Shown in pieces: positions 52,525 to 61,463 of a stretch of 64,000 nucleotides of DNA. Location: the NCBI GenBank assembly GCA_963771015.1, contig CAVYRN010000009.1, forward strand, positions 496,001 to 560,000. The letters are read 5' to 3'. Position 1 is the stretch's first letter. Each line of letters begins with the position of its first letter. The notes under the pieces were generated by a model that was not told the origin of the DNA, did not search any database, and worked only from the letters and a program-made list of their open reading frames with translations. The stretch comes from CAVSJJ01 sp963771015. GTDB taxonomy: Bacteria > Actinomycetota > Actinomycetes > Actinomycetales > Dermatophilaceae. Both the position numbers and the translations under genes were made by a program.

Positions 52525-53727
52525 GTGACCTTTCCGCGCTCCGTCGCCGTCCTCGGCTCCACGGGGTCCATCGGCACCCAGGTCCTCGACGTCATCGCAC
52601 GCAACCCCGACCGGTTCACCGTCACGGCCCTCAGCGCCGGTGCCAACATCGACCTCGTCGCCGCGCAGGCCGTCCGCTTCCGGCCCGCCCTGGTCGCCGT
52701 GGCCGGTGGGTCGGCGACGGACGTGCGCGACGCGATCGCCCGGTATGCCGCCGACGCCGGCGATGCGGCATACGCGCCCGAGGTCGTCGTGGGAGAGGCC
52801 GCCGCCACGACCGCCGCCGGTGTCGGTGCCGACGTCGTCCTCAACGGGATCACCGGCTCGATCGGTCTGCGGCCCACCATGGCAGCGCTCGCCGCCGGCT
52901 CGTCGCTCGCCCTGGCGAACAAGGAGTCGCTCATCGTGGGCGGCTCGGTCGTCACCGCGGCGGCCAGGCCAGGGCAGCTCGTCCCGATCGACTCCGAGCA
53001 CTCCGCCATCGCGCAGAGCCTGCGTGGCGGCCGGGCCGAGGAGGTCCGCCGGCTCGTCGTCACCGCCAGCGGCGGCCCGTTCCGAGGGCGCACCAGGGCC
53101 GAGCTCGCAGGCGTCACCCCCGAGCAGGCCCTCGCCCACCCGAACTTCGCGATGGGCCGGGTCATCACGACGAACTCCGCGACGCTCGTCAACAAGGGCC
53201 TGGAGGTCATCGAGGCGCACCTGCTCTTCGATATCCCGTTCGATGCCATCGACGTCGTCGTCCACCCGCAGCAGCAGGTCCACTCGATGGTGGAGTTCCG
53301 CGACGGGTCGACGATCGCCCAGCTCGGGCCGCCCCGGATGCTCGTCCCCATCGCGCTCGGGCTGTCCTGGCCCGATCGCCTGGCCGACGTCGACGTCCCG
53401 TGCGACTGGACGCGCTCGCAGTCCTGGGAGTTCGAGCCGGTCGACGACGAGGCGTTCCCGGCGGTCCGGCTGGCCCGCCGGGTCGGTGAGGCCGGCGGGA
53501 CCTACCCGGCCGTCTACAACGCCGCCAACGAGGTCTGCGTGGACGCCTTCCACGAGCGCCGGATCGGGTTCCTCGACATCGTCGACACCGTGGAGCGCGT
53601 CGTCGACGCGCACCGGGGGAGGGATTTCGACGCCCAGAGCGTTGACGGAGTGCTGCGTGCCGACGCCTGGGCACGCGCCGAGGCCGCCGCGGCCCTCGGC
53701 TTGTCGACCACAGGAGCATCTGGATGA
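52525..53727 (+). CDS. dxr: 1-deoxy-D-xylulose 5-phosphate reductoisomerase
   Basis: 400 aa. Second enzyme of the MEP isoprenoid pathway. VAVLGSTGSIGTQVLDVI at the N-terminus, LANKESLIVGG near 52914, IDSEHSAIAQSL near 52990 and TASGGPFRG near 53064 are diagnostic. GTG 52525 is preferred over ATG 52516, because the family begins here and GACAAT (52512-52517) ends 7 nt before it, covering the upstream ATG. Its stop overlaps rseP (ATGA). Confidence 0.95.
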   Translation: MTFPRSVAVLGSTGSIGTQVLDVIARNPDRFTVTALSAGANIDLVAAQAVRFRPALVAVAGGSATDVRDAIARYAADAGDAAYAPEVVVGEAAATTAAGVGADVVLNGITGSIGLRPTMAALAAGSSLALANKESLIVGGSVVTAAARPGQLVPIDSEHSAIAQSLRGGRAEEVRRLVVTASGGPFRGRTRAELAGVTPEQALAHPNFAMGRVITTNSATLVNKGLEVIEAHLLFDIPFDAIDVVVHPQQQVHSMVEFRDGSTIAQLGPPRMLVPIALGLSWPDRLADVDVPCDWTRSQSWEFEPVDDEAFPAVRLARRVGEAGGTYPAVYNAANEVCVDAFHERRIGFLDIVDTVERVVDAHRGRDFDAQSVDGVLRADAWARAEAAAALGLSTTGASG

Positions 53728-55082
53728 CCGTGCTGGCCAACCTCGTCGGGATCCTCGTCTTCGTCTTCGGCCTCGGTCTGTCGATCGCCGTCCACGAGAT
53801 CGGGCACCTCATCCCGGCCAAGCGGTTCGGTGTCCGGGTGCCGCAGTACATGATCGGTTTCGGCCCGACCATCTGGTCGCGCACGATCGGCGAGACCGAG
53901 TACGGCGTCAAGGCCCTGCCCGTCGGGGGGTTCGTCCGGATGATCGGGATGTTCCCGCCGCGGCCCGAGGACGAGCCGGGGACCACCCGCACGACGGCGA
54001 GCCGGTTCGCCCAGCTGGCCGACGAGGCCCGCAAGGCCGAGGCCGAGCAGCTGCGTCCTGGCGACGAGGACCGGGTCTTCTACCGGCTGCCGGTGAGCAG
54101 GAAGCTCCTCGTCATGGTCGGTGGCGTCACGATGAACCTCGTCTTGGCCGTGCTCATGTTCGGCCTCGTCCTCACGGTGCACGGCGTGCCGACCGACCGG
54201 CCGGGCGCCGTCGTCGCCTCGGTGAGCGAGTGCGTCGTTCCCGCATCGCAGGCGACGCGGGCCACGACGTGCGGACCCGGCCAGGACAAGACGCCGGCCT
54301 ATCTGGCGGGGCTGCGTTCCGGCGACGTCATCGTCAGCATCGCCGGCACCCCGGTCGCCACCTCGACCGACGTGGGTCGGCTCATCCGGCCCCGCATCGG
54401 CGAAGCGACGCCGATCGTCGTCGAGCGGGCCGGGACGACCCAGACGCTCATCGCCACCCCCGTCAAGAACACCGTGGCCGCCTACAGCGCGGACGGGGCG
54501 CCGATCCTGGACGCCAACGGCCAGCCCACCTACCTCGACGCCGGCTTCCTCGGGATCAGCTCGACGCCGAACGTCCTCGTCGAGACGCAGCCGCTCACCG
54601 CGGTGCCCGGCTTCGTCGGCCAGCAGATCGCGGGGACGGCGAAGGTGCTCGTCGGGCTGCCGAAGGCCGTCGTCACGGCCGTCACGTCGAGCGTCAGTGG
54701 CACGGCGCGCCCGGTGGACAGCCCGATGTCGGTCGTCGGGGTCGGCCGGATCGCGGGGGAGGCGGTATCGGGCGAGCTCGGCGGGCTGCGCACGGTCAGC
54801 GACAAGGTCTTCTTCTTCCTCGGGCTCACCGGCTCGCTCAACATCATGCTGCTGCTCTTCAACCTCATCCCGTTGCTCCCCTTCGACGGCGGGCAGGCCG
54901 CCGGGGCGGTGTGGGAGGGGACCAAGCGGGCCTGGGCGCGGCTGCGTGGCCGGCCGGACCCCGGTTTCGTCGACGTGGCCAAGGCCCTGCCGATGACGTA
55001 CGCGGTCTCGCTGGTCCTCGTCCTCGTCACGGTGATCTTCTCGGCCGCCGACATCATCAACCCGATCAAGCTCGGTGGCTGA
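53724..55082 (+). CDS. rseP: Site-2 membrane protease RseP/Rip1 (M50)
   Basis: 452 aa. Intramembrane zinc protease that cleaves anti-sigma factors. HEIGH is in SIAVHEIGHLIPAKRFG near 53794, a PDZ domain spans about residues 190-240, and the second active-site motif LIPLLPFDGGQAAGAV is near 54870. It is the homologue of mycobacterial Rip1 (Rv2869c), in the same dxr-rip-gcpE order. ATG 53724 overlaps the dxr stop. Confidence 0.94.
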   Translation: MTVLANLVGILVFVFGLGLSIAVHEIGHLIPAKRFGVRVPQYMIGFGPTIWSRTIGETEYGVKALPVGGFVRMIGMFPPRPEDEPGTTRTTASRFAQLADEARKAEAEQLRPGDEDRVFYRLPVSRKLLVMVGGVTMNLVLAVLMFGLVLTVHGVPTDRPGAVVASVSECVVPASQATRATTCGPGQDKTPAYLAGLRSGDVIVSIAGTPVATSTDVGRLIRPRIGEATPIVVERAGTTQTLIATPVKNTVAAYSADGAPILDANGQPTYLDAGFLGISSTPNVLVETQPLTAVPGFVGQQIAGTAKVLVGLPKAVVTAVTSSVSGTARPVDSPMSVVGVGRIAGEAVSGELGGLRTVSDKVFFFLGLTGSLNIMLLLFNLIPLLPFDGGQAAGAVWEGTKRAWARLRGRPDPGFVDVAKALPMTYAVSLVLVLVTVIFSAADIINPIKLGG

Positions 55083-55111
55083 TGGCCGCAGCGTCGCTCA
55101 GAGCCTCGGGT

Positions 55112-55123
55112 GATACTGGCCCC
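55112..55123 (+). promoter_or_regulatory. Candidate leaderless promoter of ispG
   Basis: GATACT (55112-55117), 6 nt, then ATG 55124. No ribosome binding site is present. Confidence 0.45.
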
Positions 55124-56284
55124 ATGACTGTCTCTCTCGGCATGCCGTCCGGCCCCGCCCCCGTGCTCGCACCCCGCCGGCGCACCCGCACCATCCGGGT
55201 GGGCAAGGTCGAGGTCGGTGGGGACGCGCCGATCTCGGTGCAGTCGATGTGCACGACCCCGACGACGGACGTCGACGCGACCCTCCAACAGATCGCCGAG
55301 CTCACCGCCGCGGGCTGCGACATCGTCCGGGTCGCCTGCCCGAGCCAGGACGACGCCGAGGCGCTGCCCGAGATCGCGCGGAAGAGCCAGATCCCGGTCA
55401 TCGCCGACATCCACTTCCAGCCCAAGTACGTCTTCGCCGCGATCGACGCGGGCTGCGCCGCCGTCCGGGTCAACCCGGGCAACATCCGGGCCTTCGACGA
55501 CCAGGTCAGGCAGATCGCCCGGGCCGCGACGGATGCCGGGGTGTCCATCCGGATCGGCGTCAACGCGGGGTCCCTCGACAAGCGCCTGCTCGAGAAGTAC
55601 GGCAAGCCGACGGCGGAGGCGCTCGTCGAGTCGGCCGTGTGGGAGGCGAGCCTGTTCGAGGAACACGACTTCCACGACTTCAAGATCTCGGTCAAGCACA
55701 ACGACCCCGTCGTCATGGTCCGGGCCTACGAGCTGCTGTCCGAGCGCGGCGACTGGCCGCTGCACCTCGGCGTCACCGAGGCCGGGCCGGCGTTCCAGGG
55801 GACGATCAAGTCCGCCACGGCGTTCGGCGCCCTGCTCTCCCGGGGCATCGGCGACACCATCCGGGTCTCGCTGTCGGCCCCACCGGTCGAGGAGGTCAAG
55901 GTCGGCAATGCCATCCTCCAGTCGCTCAACCTCAAGCCCCGCAAGCTCGAGATCGTCTCGTGTCCGTCCTGCGGGCGGGCCCAGGTCGACGTCTACACGC
56001 TCGCCGACGAGGTCACCGCGGGGCTGGAGGGGATGACCGTCCCGCTGCGGGTCGCCGTCATGGGCTGTGTCGTCAACGGTCCGGGCGAGGCCCGCGAGGC
56101 CGACCTCGGGGTCGCGTCCGGCAACGGCAAGGGCCAGATCTTCGTCAGGGGCGAGGTCGTCAAGACGGTCCCCGAGAAGGACATCGTGGAGACCCTCATC
56201 GAAGAGGCCATGCGGCTGGCCGAGGAGATGGGCGAGCCGGTCGACGACGCCGACGCGGGAAGCCCCACCGTCGTCGTCCGCTGA
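55124..56284 (+). CDS. ispG: 4-hydroxy-3-methylbut-2-enyl diphosphate synthase (GcpE)
   Basis: 386 aa. Iron-sulfur enzyme of the MEP pathway. VGGDAPISVQSMCTTPTTDV, FQPKYVFAAIDAGCAAVRVNPGNI (two parts), the cluster cysteines in SCPSCGRAQVD and VMGCVVNGPGEA near 56060. ATG 55124 is chosen from the family N-terminus and the leaderless -10. The end is unusually long in Asp/Glu after EEMGEPVDDAD. Confidence 0.95.
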   Translation: MTVSLGMPSGPAPVLAPRRRTRTIRVGKVEVGGDAPISVQSMCTTPTTDVDATLQQIAELTAAGCDIVRVACPSQDDAEALPEIARKSQIPVIADIHFQPKYVFAAIDAGCAAVRVNPGNIRAFDDQVRQIARAATDAGVSIRIGVNAGSLDKRLLEKYGKPTAEALVESAVWEASLFEEHDFHDFKISVKHNDPVVMVRAYELLSERGDWPLHLGVTEAGPAFQGTIKSATAFGALLSRGIGDTIRVSLSAPPVEEVKVGNAILQSLNLKPRKLEIVSCPSCGRAQVDVYTLADEVTAGLEGMTVPLRVAVMGCVVNGPGEAREADLGVASGNGKGQIFVRGEVVKTVPEKDIVETLIEEAMRLAEEMGEPVDDADAGSPTVVVR

Positions 56285-56328
56285 CCATGAGGCCCTCGCC
56301 GGCCCGGTCCAGCCCCTAGGCTTGGCTC

Positions 56329-57174
56329 GTGCTGCGCACGAAGAGTCCGGTCCGCACCCTGGCCCCGGCCGACGGGGACGAGGTGCTCGAGCTGTGCAGC
56401 CGTGACATCGCCCGGAACGTCTTCGTCGCGGCCCGGGTGCTCGAGGGCAGCCGGACCGGCTCCCTCGGGACGATCCTCGGCTACCGGGTCGAGGGCCGGC
56501 TGGAGTCGGTGTGCTGGGCCAGCGCCAACGTCGTCCCGGTCGCGACGACCCCGGAGAGCCGCGCGGCGTTCGCCGACCGGATGCGCAGGTGGCGCGGTCG
56601 GTCGGCGTCGGTCCTCGGCCCCCGCGACGAGGTTCTCGGCCTCTGGGAGGAGCTGGCTCCGGAGTGGGGGTCCGCGCGCGCCGTCCGTCAGCGCCAGCCG
56701 CTCATGATCCTCACCGACCCGCCGTCCCGGCTGGGCGTCACGCCCGACCCGCGGGTGCGTCCGGCCGCGCCCCACGAGGTCGACCTCGTCCTGCCCGCGG
56801 CGGCACACATGTTCACGGCCGAGATCGGCTACCCGCCGTATGCCGGCAGCTCGCGCAGCTACCGCTCCTCGCTCGCCTCGCTCATCCACCGGGGACACAC
56901 CTATGTCGTCGTCGAGCACGGCGAGGTCGTCTTCAAGACCGACATCGGCAGCCTCGCTCTCGGGTGCGCCCAGCTCCAGGGCGTGTGGCTCGCACCGCGG
57001 CTGCGCGGCCGGGGGTTGTCGGTGCCGATGCTTGCATCGGTCATCGAGCAGGTCATGGCCGGTCCCGCGCCGATGGTCAGCCTCTATGTCAACGACTACA
57101 ACGTGGCTGCGCGGGCGGCCTACGAGAGGCTGGGCTTCCGGACCGTGGGGGAGTTCACGACCGTCCTGCTCTAG
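56329..57174 (+). CDS. GNAT acetyltransferase, Rv2867c-like
   Basis: 281 aa. A DUF4081-type N-terminal half and a C-terminal GNAT domain (LQGVWLAPRLRGRGLSVPMLASV, then LYVNDYNVAARAAYERLGF). Found next to ispG throughout actinobacteria. GTG 56329 has TAGGCT ending exactly 6 nt upstream. The acceptor substrate is unknown. Confidence 0.9.
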   Translation: MLRTKSPVRTLAPADGDEVLELCSRDIARNVFVAARVLEGSRTGSLGTILGYRVEGRLESVCWASANVVPVATTPESRAAFADRMRRWRGRSASVLGPRDEVLGLWEELAPEWGSARAVRQRQPLMILTDPPSRLGVTPDPRVRPAAPHEVDLVLPAAAHMFTAEIGYPPYAGSSRSYRSSLASLIHRGHTYVVVEHGEVVFKTDIGSLALGCAQLQGVWLAPRLRGRGLSVPMLASVIEQVMAGPAPMVSLYVNDYNVAARAAYERLGFRTVGEFTTVLL

Positions 57175-57273
57175 GTGGGGACCGTCCTGCTCCAAGCAGG
57201 CGGGGCCGAACCCGGTCCGTCACATCACGTCACATCCGGTCCGCCGGTGGCCCCGCCCGTGCTTGGATGAGGC

Positions 57274-57690
57274 ATGCCGGACATCACCTCCTCCTCCGGG
57301 GGGGCGCCGCTCGCCACCGATATCGGTGCCCTCGCCGCCCTGCTCGTCGCGTCCGGAACCACCCATCTGGTCCGGCCGCAGGTCTTCGAGCCGATCGTCC
57401 CCCATCTGCTGCCCTACAAACGGCAGATCGTCTACGTCTCCGGCGTCGCCGAGATCCTCTGCGGCCTGGGACTGCTCGCCCGGCCGACCCGTCGGGTCGC
57501 CGGGCTGGCCAGCGCCGCACTTCTCGTCGCGGTGTTCCCCGCGAACGCCCAGATGACGGCCGACTACGCCCGGCGAGCGACCCGGCGCGGTGACGCCGCC
57601 TCGCAGGTCGTCCTCGCGGGAACCGTCGCCCGCCTGCCGCTCCAGTGGCCGATGATCCGCACGGCGTTGCGGGCGGCCGGGCGCGGCTGA
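57274..57690 (+). CDS. DoxX-like small membrane protein
   Basis: 138 aa with three to four helices. GTTHLVRPQVFEPIVPHLLP and YVSGVAEILCGLGLL fit the DoxX/DUF4267-like group. Function unknown. The 99-bp gap before it repeats GACCGTCCTGCT at 57160 and 57179, and holds a CCTGCT/AGCAGG dyad; TTGGAT ends 5 nt before the ATG. Confidence 0.75.
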   Translation: MPDITSSSGGAPLATDIGALAALLVASGTTHLVRPQVFEPIVPHLLPYKRQIVYVSGVAEILCGLGLLARPTRRVAGLASAALLVAVFPANAQMTADYARRATRRGDAASQVVLAGTVARLPLQWPMIRTALRAAGRG

Positions 57691-57699
57691 GGAGCGGCC

Positions 57700-58572
57700 A
57701 TGTCCACCCTCGAATGGGGATCCGTCGGCGAGGCCGATCTCCCGCAGCTGGCCTCCCTCGCCCGGGCGTGCCTGCGCCGGGACGGTGGCCTGCCCCAGCT
57801 GGCCGGCGAGGAGATGCTCCGCCAGCTGTTCCTCACCGACACGGCGATCGGTGGCCGTGACGACACCGGTGAGCTCGTCGCCGTCGCCGCCCTGTCGTGG
57901 GATGCCCAGGGGCGTCGCACCGCCTCGGGTCTGGTCCACCCGGGGGCGCGCCGTCAGGGGCACGGCGAGGCGCTCGTCGACTGGGCCCGAGAACACGCGG
58001 GGGGCACGCCGCTGCGCGTCGTCGCCGAGACGATGTCGCTCGAGGCCGAGGAGCTCTTCGCCAGCAGCGGCCTGCGCCGGACGTGGGCCGAGACCGTCAT
58101 GCGGCACAAGCTCAAGCACATCCCCACCATCCCGCGGCCGGAGGGCCTGCGGGTGCTCGCGTTCGGTGACGAGACGGCCCCGCTGTTCTTCGAGGCGTAC
58201 CGACGCTCCTTCGCCGAGCGGCCCGGGTTCCCCGACCCGACCCACGATCAGTGGCTCGAGTCGGTGCGCGGCGAGCCCGGCTTCCGTCCGGGCGACTCTC
58301 GGGTCGCCGTCGGGGCGGACGACGTGCCGGCCGGCTTCGTCCTGCTCGTCGACAACTGGATCGACGCCGTCGGGACGGTCCCGCAGTGGCGCGGGCGGCG
58401 GCTCGGGGCCCATCTCGTGGTCCGGTCGCTGACCGTCTTCGCGCGGACCGGCGAGCCGGACGCCTGGCTGTGCGTGAGCGCCGACAACCCGGCGCGGTCG
58501 ATCTACGAACGGCTGGGCTTCCGCGGCAAGGGCACCCGGGCGAGGTACGAGGAACGCCCACCCGACGGCTGA
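57700..58572 (+). CDS. Double GNAT N-acetyltransferase (MshD-like)
   Basis: 290 aa built of two GNAT halves. VHPGARRQGHGEALVDWARE near 57940 is the first acetyl-CoA loop; the second half has TVPQWRGRRLGAHLVVRSL near 58379 and SADNPARSIYERLGFRGKG. The layout is that of mycothiol synthase MshD, but the genomic context gives no support, so call it a double-GNAT protein. ATG 57700 follows the DoxX-like gene by 9 nt, with GAGGAG upstream; the pair is probably co-transcribed. Confidence 0.78.
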   Translation: MSTLEWGSVGEADLPQLASLARACLRRDGGLPQLAGEEMLRQLFLTDTAIGGRDDTGELVAVAALSWDAQGRRTASGLVHPGARRQGHGEALVDWAREHAGGTPLRVVAETMSLEAEELFASSGLRRTWAETVMRHKLKHIPTIPRPEGLRVLAFGDETAPLFFEAYRRSFAERPGFPDPTHDQWLESVRGEPGFRPGDSRVAVGADDVPAGFVLLVDNWIDAVGTVPQWRGRRLGAHLVVRSLTVFARTGEPDAWLCVSADNPARSIYERLGFRGKGTRARYEERPPDG

Positions 58573-58592
58573 CCAGCTCGTCGGTGTGCCGG

Positions 58593-59026
58593 TCAGCGCT
58601 CCAGCGGCGACTCGCCGCAGACGCCGAGGACGGCCACGGCATACTCCGGCAGGCCGGCGCCCGAGGGTGCCCCGTCGAGGACGCGCCGCGGCGCCTCGGG
58701 GATGAGGGTGACCTCGGTGAGAAGGGTCCAGCCGGTCGCGGGGTCGGCCCGCCGGTAGACCCGGTAGGTCGCCGGGACCTCTCGCGGGTCGGTCCAGCTG
58801 ATCGTCACATAGTGCGGATGGGGGACGGCCCGGACAGCGGTGATCGCGGGGGGAGCGGGCACCTCGTCGCGGAGGCGCTCGGCGTCGGCGACGCGGCGAC
58901 GCCGGCGTCCGGCGAGCTCCGGCCCAGGGCGAGCAGGCCGAGCCCGGCGAGCGCGACGGCGGCGAGGAAGAGCGACAGGGCGATGCCCAGCGCCCGTCGA
59001 TCGCCGTCCCAGCTCGTCTCGTTCAT
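58593..59026 (-). pseudogene. Membrane-anchored fibronectin type III-like protein, frame broken
   Basis: Minus-strand gene in two frames. From ATG 59026 one frame gives a membrane segment (ALGIALSLFLAAVALAGLGLL) and a Ser/Pro/Thr linker, stopping at 58805. The other frame continues with PPAITAVRAVPHPHYVTISW, TYRVYRRADPATGWTLL and EYAVAVLGVCGE, a fibronectin III-like domain, ending at 58593. One base too few at about 58870-58960 separates them. It may be a sequencing error or a real lesion. Divergent from the sunset-domain gene. Confidence 0.65.
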
Positions 59027-59096
59027 GCTGGCGGCAAGGTACCAAGACCGCGGGGAGTCGGCAGCCGAACCGGCGCCGATGCGCAATGATGCTGGC

Positions 59097-59573
59097 ATGG
59101 CGCACTGCATGAGCCGACGCGAAGACCGCTCCCGGGCCCGGCGCTGGCTGGCCGGGCTCGTCCTGGCTCTGGGTGGTGGTGCCGCCGGCTGGGTGTTCTA
59201 CACCCGATGGCGGGGGCAGCAGACCCTTGCGGCGGACCCGTGGGCGACGCCGGCGCGGCCGCCGGCCGCCGAGGCCGCAGCGGTCCCGGCCGAGGAGCCG
59301 GAGCCGGCGAGCACGCCCGACGTGCCCGAACCCGCCGAACCGGCATCGCCGGCCGCACCCGGGGAGGGGCCCTACGGCGCGGGGTCGGCGGCGCCGCTGC
59401 CCGACGGGTCGGCTCCCGAGGGCTTCGCCATCAAGGGCAACGCGAGCTCCATGCTCTACCACCCGAGCGACAGTCCTTACCACGGGCGCACCAAGGCCGG
59501 GGTGTGGTTCCGCGACGAGGCGAGTGCCGAGGCGGCCGGGTTCCAGCGCTGGGACCACAAGCGCCGCGGCTGA
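59097..59573 (+). CDS. Sunset domain membrane protein
   Basis: 158 aa. One N-terminal helix (WLAGLVLALGGGAAGWVFY), an Ala/Pro/Glu linker of about 70 residues, and a C-terminal motif FAIKGNASSMLYHPSDSPYH, then VWFRDEASAEAAGFQRW. This is the short 'sunset' domain seen in actinobacterial proteins, of unknown function. ATG 59097 has AATGAT ending 6 nt upstream. Confidence 0.8.
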   Translation: MAHCMSRREDRSRARRWLAGLVLALGGGAAGWVFYTRWRGQQTLAADPWATPARPPAAEAAAVPAEEPEPASTPDVPEPAEPASPAAPGEGPYGAGSAAPLPDGSAPEGFAIKGNASSMLYHPSDSPYHGRTKAGVWFRDEASAEAAGFQRWDHKRRG

Positions 59574-59690
59574 GCCCCTCGCCCAGCGGGGCCGGACGCC
59601 GGTCCGCGCCCGGGCGCCGAAACGGCATACGGCACGAGTGCACCGCACCGATATCCTGACCGGGCCCCATCGACCCCCAGGAGATCCCCC

Positions 59691-61463
59691 GTGGCCATGC
59701 GCATGTCGTCCCTGTTCCTGCGGACCCTTCGCGAGAACCCTGCCGACGCCGAGGTCCCGAGCCACCAGCTCCTCGTGCGCGCCGGCTACATCCGCCGGGT
59801 CTCGCCGGGGATCTACACCTGGCTGCCGCTGGGGCTCAAGGTCCTGCGCAAGGTCGAGCAGATCGTCCGCGAGGAGATGGACGCGATCGGCGCCCAGGAG
59901 CTGCTCTTCCCGGCCCTGCTGCCTCGCGAGCCCTACGAGGCGACCGGCCGGTGGAACGAGTACGGCGACAACGTCTTCCGGCTCAAGGACCGCAAGGACG
60001 CGGACTACCTCCTCGGCCCGACCCATGAGGAGATGTTCACCCTCGCCGTCAAGGACCTGTTCAGCTCCTACAAGGACCTGCCGCTGTCGATCTACCAGAT
60101 CCAGACGAAGTACCGCGACGAGGCCCGCCCCCGCGCCGGCCTGCTGCGCGGGCGCGAGTTCGTCATGAAGGACAGCTACTCCTTCGACCTCGACGCGGCC
60201 GGGCTCGACAAGTCCTACCAGCTGCACCGCGACGCCTACGTCCGGATGTTCGACCGGCTCGGCTTCCACTACGTCATCGTCCAGGCGATGGCCGGGGCGA
60301 TGGGCGGCAGCAAGTCCGAGGAGTTCCTCGCGACCGCGGAGAACGGCGAGGACACCTACGTCCACTGCACGAGCTGCGGGTATGCCGCGAACGTCGAGGC
60401 GGTCCGGGTGCCGGTCCCCGACCCGGTGCCCTACGCCGGCCTTCCCGCGGCCCACGTCGAGGACACTCCGGACACCCCGACGATCGAGTCCCTGGTCGAC
60501 CACCTCAACGCGGCGTTCCCGAAGGTGGAGGGTTCCGGCCCGTGGCGGGCCGCGGACACGCTCAAGAACGTCATCGTCATGCTCGTCCGGCCCGACGGGA
60601 CCCGCGAGCCCCTGGCGATCGGCCTGCCCGGCGACCGCGAGGTCGACGAGAAGCGCCTGGGTGCCCAGGTCGAGCCGGCCGAGGTGGCCGCGTTCGACGA
60701 GAGGGACTTCGCGGCCTACCCGGCCCTGGCCAAGGGCTACATCGGGCCGGGTGTCCTCGGGGCCGACAACGCCAGCGGGGTGCGCTACCTCCTCGACCCG
60801 CGCGTCGTCGAGGGCACGTCGTGGGTGACCGGCGCCGATCTCCCGGGCAAGCACGTCATCGGCCTCGTCGCCGGACGCGACTTCGCCGCCGACGGCACCA
60901 TCGAGGCCGCCGAGGTCCGCGACGGCGACTCCTGCCCGGTCTGCGGGCAGGAGCTCGAGTCGGCCCGGGGCATCGAGATGGGCCATATCTTCCAGCTCGG
61001 GACCAAGTACGCCGAGGCTCTCGATCTGCGGGTCCTGGATGCCAACGGCAAGCTGCAGACGGTCATCATGGGGTCCTACGGCGTCGGCGTGTCCCGTGCG
61101 GTCGCGTGCGTCGCCGAGGGCAACCACGACGACCAGGGCCTGGTCTGGCCGCGGGCGCTCGCCCCGGCGGATGTCCACATCGTCGCGACCGGGAAGGACG
61201 ACGCGGTCTTCGTCGCCGCCGAGCGGCTCACCATCGAGCTGGAGAGCCACGGGCTCGACGTCCTCTACGACGACCGGCGCCAGGTGAGTCCCGGGGTGAA
61301 GTTCAAGGACTCCGAGCTCATCGGGGTGCCGACGATCCTCGTCGTCGGGCGGGGGCTCGCCGACGGGGTGGTCGAGGTCAAGGACCGGCGCAGCGGCGAG
61401 CGACGCGAGGTCCCGCTGGGCGAGGCCGTGGCCGCGGTCGAGGCGGAGGTCCTCGGCGCGTGA
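59691..61463 (+). CDS. proS: Prolyl-tRNA synthetase, bacterial type
   Basis: 590 aa. Class II synthetase with motif 2 (TKYRDEARPRAGLLRGREFVMKDSYSF, in parts) and motif 3 (IMGSYGVGVSRAVACV), the INS editing domain between about residues 230 and 400, and an anticodon-binding domain at the end. GTG 59691 has AGGAGA upstream; ATG 59697 and 59703 are alternatives. TATCCT at 59652-59657 may be its -10. The HAD gene overlaps its stop. Confidence 0.95.
   Translation: MAMRMSSLFLRTLRENPADAEVPSHQLLVRAGYIRRVSPGIYTWLPLGLKVLRKVEQIVREEMDAIGAQELLFPALLPREPYEATGRWNEYGDNVFRLKDRKDADYLLGPTHEEMFTLAVKDLFSSYKDLPLSIYQIQTKYRDEARPRAGLLRGREFVMKDSYSFDLDAAGLDKSYQLHRDAYVRMFDRLGFHYVIVQAMAGAMGGSKSEEFLATAENGEDTYVHCTSCGYAANVEAVRVPVPDPVPYAGLPAAHVEDTPDTPTIESLVDHLNAAFPKVEGSGPWRAADTLKNVIVMLVRPDGTREPLAIGLPGDREVDEKRLGAQVEPAEVAAFDERDFAAYPALAKGYIGPGVLGADNASGVRYLLDPRVVEGTSWVTGADLPGKHVIGLVAGRDFAADGTIEAAEVRDGDSCPVCGQELESARGIEMGHIFQLGTKYAEALDLRVLDANGKLQTVIMGSYGVGVSRAVACVAEGNHDDQGLVWPRALAPADVHIVATGKDDAVFVAAERLTIELESHGLDVLYDDRRQVSPGVKFKDSELIGVPTILVVGRGLADGVVEVKDRRSGERREVPLGEAVAAVEAEVLGA

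Noticed and set aside
52640..55123. Open frame running into ispG from within dxr and rseP
   Set aside because: Its residues before the ispG start are an out-of-frame reading of dxr and rseP, and ispG has a normal start at 55124.
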